A DNA stretch of 64,000 bases, taken from Nicotiana tabacum (lineage: Eukaryota; Streptophyta; Magnoliopsida; Solanales; Solanaceae). Where the stretch lies: contig NC_134097.1 in the NCBI RefSeq assembly GCF_000715075.1, positions 71,705,190 to 71,769,189 of the forward strand, read 5' to 3'. Under the pieces are notes generated by a model, which saw only the letters and a program-made list of their open reading frames with translations, ran no database searches and had not been told where the DNA came from. The translations under genes and the position numbers were made by a program. How positions within the stretch are numbered: the stretch's first letter is position 1; each line of letters starts with the position of its first letter. Positions 60,004 through 64,000 of the stretch are shown here, one piece after another.

Positions 60004-63000
60004 TTAGACATTGAACCGAAACAGCATTATATCCCCTTCTTGCACAACATAATCTTTCCCCTCTAACCTCAACTGCATACACAGATAAACCTTGTAACCA
60101 GCTTGATCTATTCTTTTGCTTGCATGGGTCGGTAGGCACAAAAAAGCACTATTTATATTCTGGTACACAAGTAATTATCATTGTGAAAAGAAAAAAAACT
60201 ACATACTAATAATTACATGAGACTTAGCAACCTCTTTACAACTTGGGGGTAGGGGAGGCAATTAACATCTTAATTTTGAAGTGCTGGAGCCAAAGTAAGA
60301 AGTTCAGGTAACAACTATCAAATATCCAATTACATAAACTATACAGATATCAAGGAATCGGACATGATAATGAAGTGGTCCACCAAAAAATTAAAAAAAG
60401 GTTTCTCCAGCAAAATGTTTTCCAATCAATAGTAATCAGAAAATGACACCAAAAAAAAACATGGAGTCTTTACTTGTGTTCGCCAAACCTTTTTGCTTCA
60501 GGAAGCTATTTTGGTGTTACCACTGCATGGATGTGCTAATGTGTTTACAAGCCAAAGATAGATAGATATCTAAGGTTATTTTATGGGGCGCTAAGCACAA
60601 GCCAAAGATAGATATCTAAGGCTATTTATGGGGGGGCAGTTTCTTACATAAAGTATTTCAATGGCTAACATAGAAATATTTAGCTTATATAGTGTTACTT
60701 TAAACATTTATCTATTTTTTAAATTACCACAATCACGAGTCCCAACGTTTAAACTGATTCCTCGAGTCATTTCAGGTACCTAAGGAATTATCTGGGTACA
60801 TTTGGGCCATGGGGTGGACCCTATTGGGTTCAGATATATCTGAAATTGAAAAGAAGGCACCAAGGTTTTCAAATTTCAATCATACACTTGGTTCAGGTAG
60901 ACTATCAAATGGGTTATATAATTGCTTTACTGTCTCAATCAAATACTACAAAGATATTCTATACGCTTCCCCACACTTGAAGTTGTCAAAAATCAACGCT
61001 GCACTATCAAGAACCATAAATATCAGAAAATGCCAACTTACAAGTCCTTTTTCCCTTGCAGCAGCAAATGAACCAGCAGAAACAAAGTCATTGTAAGCAA
61101 CCTGCAAAGAAGCAAAGTTAACAAACCACTTAAAACTTAAGAAGTTCTTTTTTTTTATAAGTAAAGGGAAAACCATTCAAAAACTTAATAGAAAAAACAC
61201 TTGGCTAATAACATACTAAGACCAGAAAAATATACCTAGATGACGAATTATTGAAACTGTTTATTTCTGAGGCTCATCTGACCTAAAAATAACTAACGAT
61301 GACTACTATAGTTCTACGTTAGTTGTGGTTGAGTTTGTTGACAACAAGCTCATCCGAGCTTGGGTGTGCATATGAGGTTGGAAGGTGATGGTCAACTAAG
61401 CTGAAATGGTTCCAACATCTAGTTTTTGGCAAGTTTCTAGCCTTCTTAAATATTTCCATGAGCAAAACAACTCCAAGCACTCATAAGATAGTTCCAAACA
61501 GTTCCTCACATTCAGCAGCGTGAGTTCCTGGACTACTTGAAATGCAAGAGAAAAGATAACCACGCGATTACACAAACAAAAAAATTAGCAATGTAATGGA
61601 TCTAAACCTTTAAAGTCACACTAAACAAGTGCAAATCCTATATTATTTGAACTAAGACATCACATTCTGTGGCAAAGAGCCCATTAGACGGCATCCGCGC
61701 CCACTTGAAAGCCTTTCACTTTCGCTCTTGGATAGCTATAGCTATGGGGTTTTCCTGGCTTGGACGGGAAGAAATCCATGAGAAGAAAACTACTACTTTT
61801 AGAAAACAGACTGACTTAGTTCAACAAAAGGTCTTGACCAACAAAAAGAGCTTTTTCCACCAGTCTTTTAGGCCGGATATTGAGGATTCATATATCCGCT
61901 ACTATTTTGTTCAAATGGAGATAAGTGGATGCTGAGGATTCATATAACCGACCAATTAGTTTGGATTGAGTCGTATTTGTCGTCATTGGTTGAGCTAAGA
62001 TCCACCCTATTAGCAGCTACTATTTGAACATCTTTTAGGTATTATTTTATGCACAAACAAGCCCTAACAGCACCAGAATAACATTAAACAAAACTTCTAT
62101 GTTTGGTAAGGTGGGTAAATCCACAGACTCATAATTCGTAAGTTAAAACCATGTAAGCAAAGTTATATATTTCCAGCCATAAAATAGACTCAATTCTTCA
62201 AATTCACTGATAACCACATACGACCTAACAAAACGGTTTGATCAAGCTCCACCTATCTTGTGAAACCTTGCGTTGACTTACTCTATCCATCTAAGGTGAC
62301 TATTCACAGAAATGGTTACATCCAGTCTTCTAGATCAATCACATTTATGTGTATCCACAGAAATCCAAATTTTACCATTGTCAGCATATCTTCATCGTCT
62401 AAACAATGTGAAGCTTTAAGCTCTTGATCTTTATCTTTGCAATGTGTAGAATCTATGTGCATGCCTATTAAATTTTGTCAGAAATATTGACTATATGGTC
62501 TTCCTCTTAAGCAAAAACAACGTAACTGATGGATGTCTTGGGACAGTGACCAAAGCATAGTTTACTGTTTCTTACAACATGCCCTACTTTAACATTTTTA
62601 AATGATACTCACCGTCTCTGCCCTGATGAAGCCCTTTTCAAAATCGGAGTGAATAACCCCAGCTGCTTGGGGCGCAGTCATTCCTGTGTAATCATAATGG
62701 TTAGACAAACATGTTTAGTATAAAGGATTGTGAAGCGTTAGATGCCACGTCATCTCTCAAGAGCCTGTCAAATATTCAAATCCGTACCCTATTTAAAAGG
62801 AAATTTTACTCTTTTCTAGAAGCACAAGTGACTCAGTTACAAGTCCCCGGTAAAAAAAAAATTTAGAGGAAAAAACAGTTTTACCCCCTCTGTTGCCCAT
62901 TCCAAATTTGGTCCCTCTATTTTTAAGTACATAAAACCTCCATTTTCTAGTGTGGCACTTCTGATACAACAGTTAACAGAAAATTAAAGGCTGCCTTTCT

Positions 63001-64000
63001 TTCTCATTTTCACTAAATATTGGTGAAAAATGATAAACAGATAAATATATCTGTACACCTTGAAAGTTGATGTTCGTCAACAACCTCCGCGTGCTAGCTT
63101 GCTTCTGTTGCTGGCAGTCGTAGCACAATTACCCTCTCTTTCACCTTCACTATCTTGTTGCATTGCTTTGTTCTATCCATAGTTGAATCTGGTATACAAT
63201 TTTATCTTATTTAATCTTCAAAATTGACCTGAACAACTATCCCAGAATAATCCTCGAAAAATTGACCCACGACGAGGAAGAGTTCGACATCAAAAGAAAA
63301 TGAACTAGGGAGAAGAAAACTTCCACGTGGAGGAGCTCGGAAGGGGAAAGGGTGCTGCATATGGTTATTTGCACGAGTACCAAGGAAGAGAAAAAGGCAG
63401 AGCATCCAGAGAGGGAGAACAAGTGGGAAGGCTGCTGGTTGGATGGAGAGAAACGAACGAGACTTGCAGAGACAATTTGCGGGGAGGGAGGAGGGAAAAG
63501 ACAATGGTAGTTAAAAGAAAAGCTAATTTGCCCTTTAAGTAAAGCTACTAAGGACAAGGACACAAGGATATTATATTAAGTTAAGCGCCATTAACATAGG
63601 ATTAAAACCAAAAACAGGAAAAGTGGATGTTTTATGTGCTTAGTCAGATAAAAGAAATCAAACAAAATTGGAAGTAATATAAGAGAGGGACCAGAGCCGC
63701 TTTTTTCCCCTTTAAGAAAAGAATAAACTAGAGCAAATATAGTACAAACCTTCGAGTATGGTCCATGCTTTGGTTTCCTGCAAGTTGCCCGAAAATAAAC
63801 TCAACACACATAGACTATAGTGACAAAAGCTATGCCAACAATCAAAAGTCACTAAAGCTTTTTTATTTGCTTCACCTTCTCGCCAGAAGTGAAGTATGTA
63901 CGCAACCCTAGGAGACCATAAGTTTCTCTGATAAGATTTCCTAGGCCACTTTCATCGACACCAAGAGATTTCAAATATTCCATTCTCTCTTCTAAAGGAA
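60004..64000 (-). CDS. Organellar YchF/Obg-like GTPase, last five coding exons
   Basis: Partial; the gene continues beyond the window. Minus-strand exons: 63876-64000 ([13 protein letters not shown]...TYFTSGEK), 63750-63777 (ETKAWTILE), 62613-62683 ([23 protein letters not shown]), 61042-61101 ([20 protein letters not shown]) and 60004-60072 ([22 protein letters not shown], stop TAA). All inner borders have GT donors and AG acceptors, and the phases join. This is the C-terminal TGS region of YchF, a P-loop GTPase family protein linked to ribosomes. The text follows bacterial YchF (KDYVVQ.GD.M.FRFNV) rather than cytosolic OLA1, so it is probably the plastid or mitochondrial paralog; the transit peptide and G domain lie outside the window. 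No break is seen. Confidence 0.9.
60548..60633. repeat. Short tandem duplication in a YchF intron
   Basis: CAAGCCAAAGATAGATAGAT...TTATGGGG at 60548-60588 is repeated with small changes at 60598-60633. Confidence 0.75.
61860..61995 (+). mobile_element. Decayed SINE/RTE-tail-like repeat in an intron
   Basis: GAGGATTCATATAACCGACC followed by TTAGTTTGGATTGAGTCGTA and degenerate TTG units matches the 3' end text shared by solanaceous RTE LINEs and their SINEs. The 88-codon frame at 61669-61935 just upstream is not recognised and is probably chance. Confidence 0.45.
62850..63725. repeat. Possible inverted-repeat element in a YchF intron
   Basis: AAGTACATAAAACCTCCATTTTC near 62926 resembles the reverse complement of the CACATAAAACATCCACTTTTCC text of 63610-63640, and GGTCCCTCT text occurs near both ends in opposite orientation. 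Ends and target duplication are not defined, and the frames at 63211-63563 are not supported. Confidence 0.3.

Noticed and set aside
61669..61935. 88-codon ORF as a gene or plastid DNA insert
   Set aside because: No protein family or plastid sequence could be recognised, and it runs into SINE/RTE-tail text inside an intron.
60004..64000. Cytosolic OLA1 as the identity of the GTPase
   Set aside because: The C-terminus reads [20 protein letters not shown] with FEKGFIRAE, like bacterial YchF, not the OLA1-type ending in FFKFNV.

Overview
The window looks like nuclear DNA of a dicot, most likely a solanaceous plant and probably Nicotiana. This rests on recognised repeat types (Tat/Ogre-type giant LTRs, a Sirevirus, a Tekay-like chromovirus, an RTE LINE, a common solanaceous gypsy LTR end) and on two plant genes; the genus is an inference. 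About 80% of the window is transposable-element sequence.

Layout. 1-2579: the end of a gypsy LTR, then a CACTA-like DNA-transposon end with a decayed tRNA-Gly-like sequence, involved in a 763-bp tandem duplication. 2580-46456: one nested block. The outermost element is a Sirevirus-type Ty1/copia (LTRs 2585-3498 and 45543-46451, target duplication aaggg). A Tekay-like Ty3/gypsy chromovirus on the minus strand (3737-14396, duplication gcagt) sits in its gag. A giant-LTR, gag-only Tat/Ogre-type element on the minus strand (19765-43114, duplication aatag) sits in its third, envelope-like ORF. The 5' LTR of that gag-only element is itself split by an RTE LINE (36460-41084). Removing the insertions leaves a 9.85-kb Sirevirus with the host reading frames restored at both joints.

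46457-50909: a single-exon SAUR-type auxin-response gene on the minus strand (46916-47308), followed by short dispersed repeats and a 1.05-kb block flanked by 99-bp direct repeats. 50910-59528: an L1-type LINE with a 12-bp target duplication and a poly(A) tail that appears to carry only ORF1 (about 1,140 codons, DUF4283 plus zinc knuckle, long Gln-rich tail). It is split by a 4.36-kb Tat/Ogre-type solo LTR (duplication aggat), and ORF1 continues in frame across it. 60004-64000: the last five coding exons of a bacterial-type (organellar) YchF/Obg-like GTPase gene on the minus strand, truncated by the window edge.

The order of insertion follows from the nesting and is supported by LTR similarity judged by eye: the Sirevirus LTRs are clearly diverged, the Tekay LTRs less, and the gag-only LTRs nearly identical. 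Only the SAUR gene and the YchF gene look like working host genes. Within the elements, the gag ORF of the giant-LTR element and the RT ORF of the RTE LINE are the only long intact reading frames.
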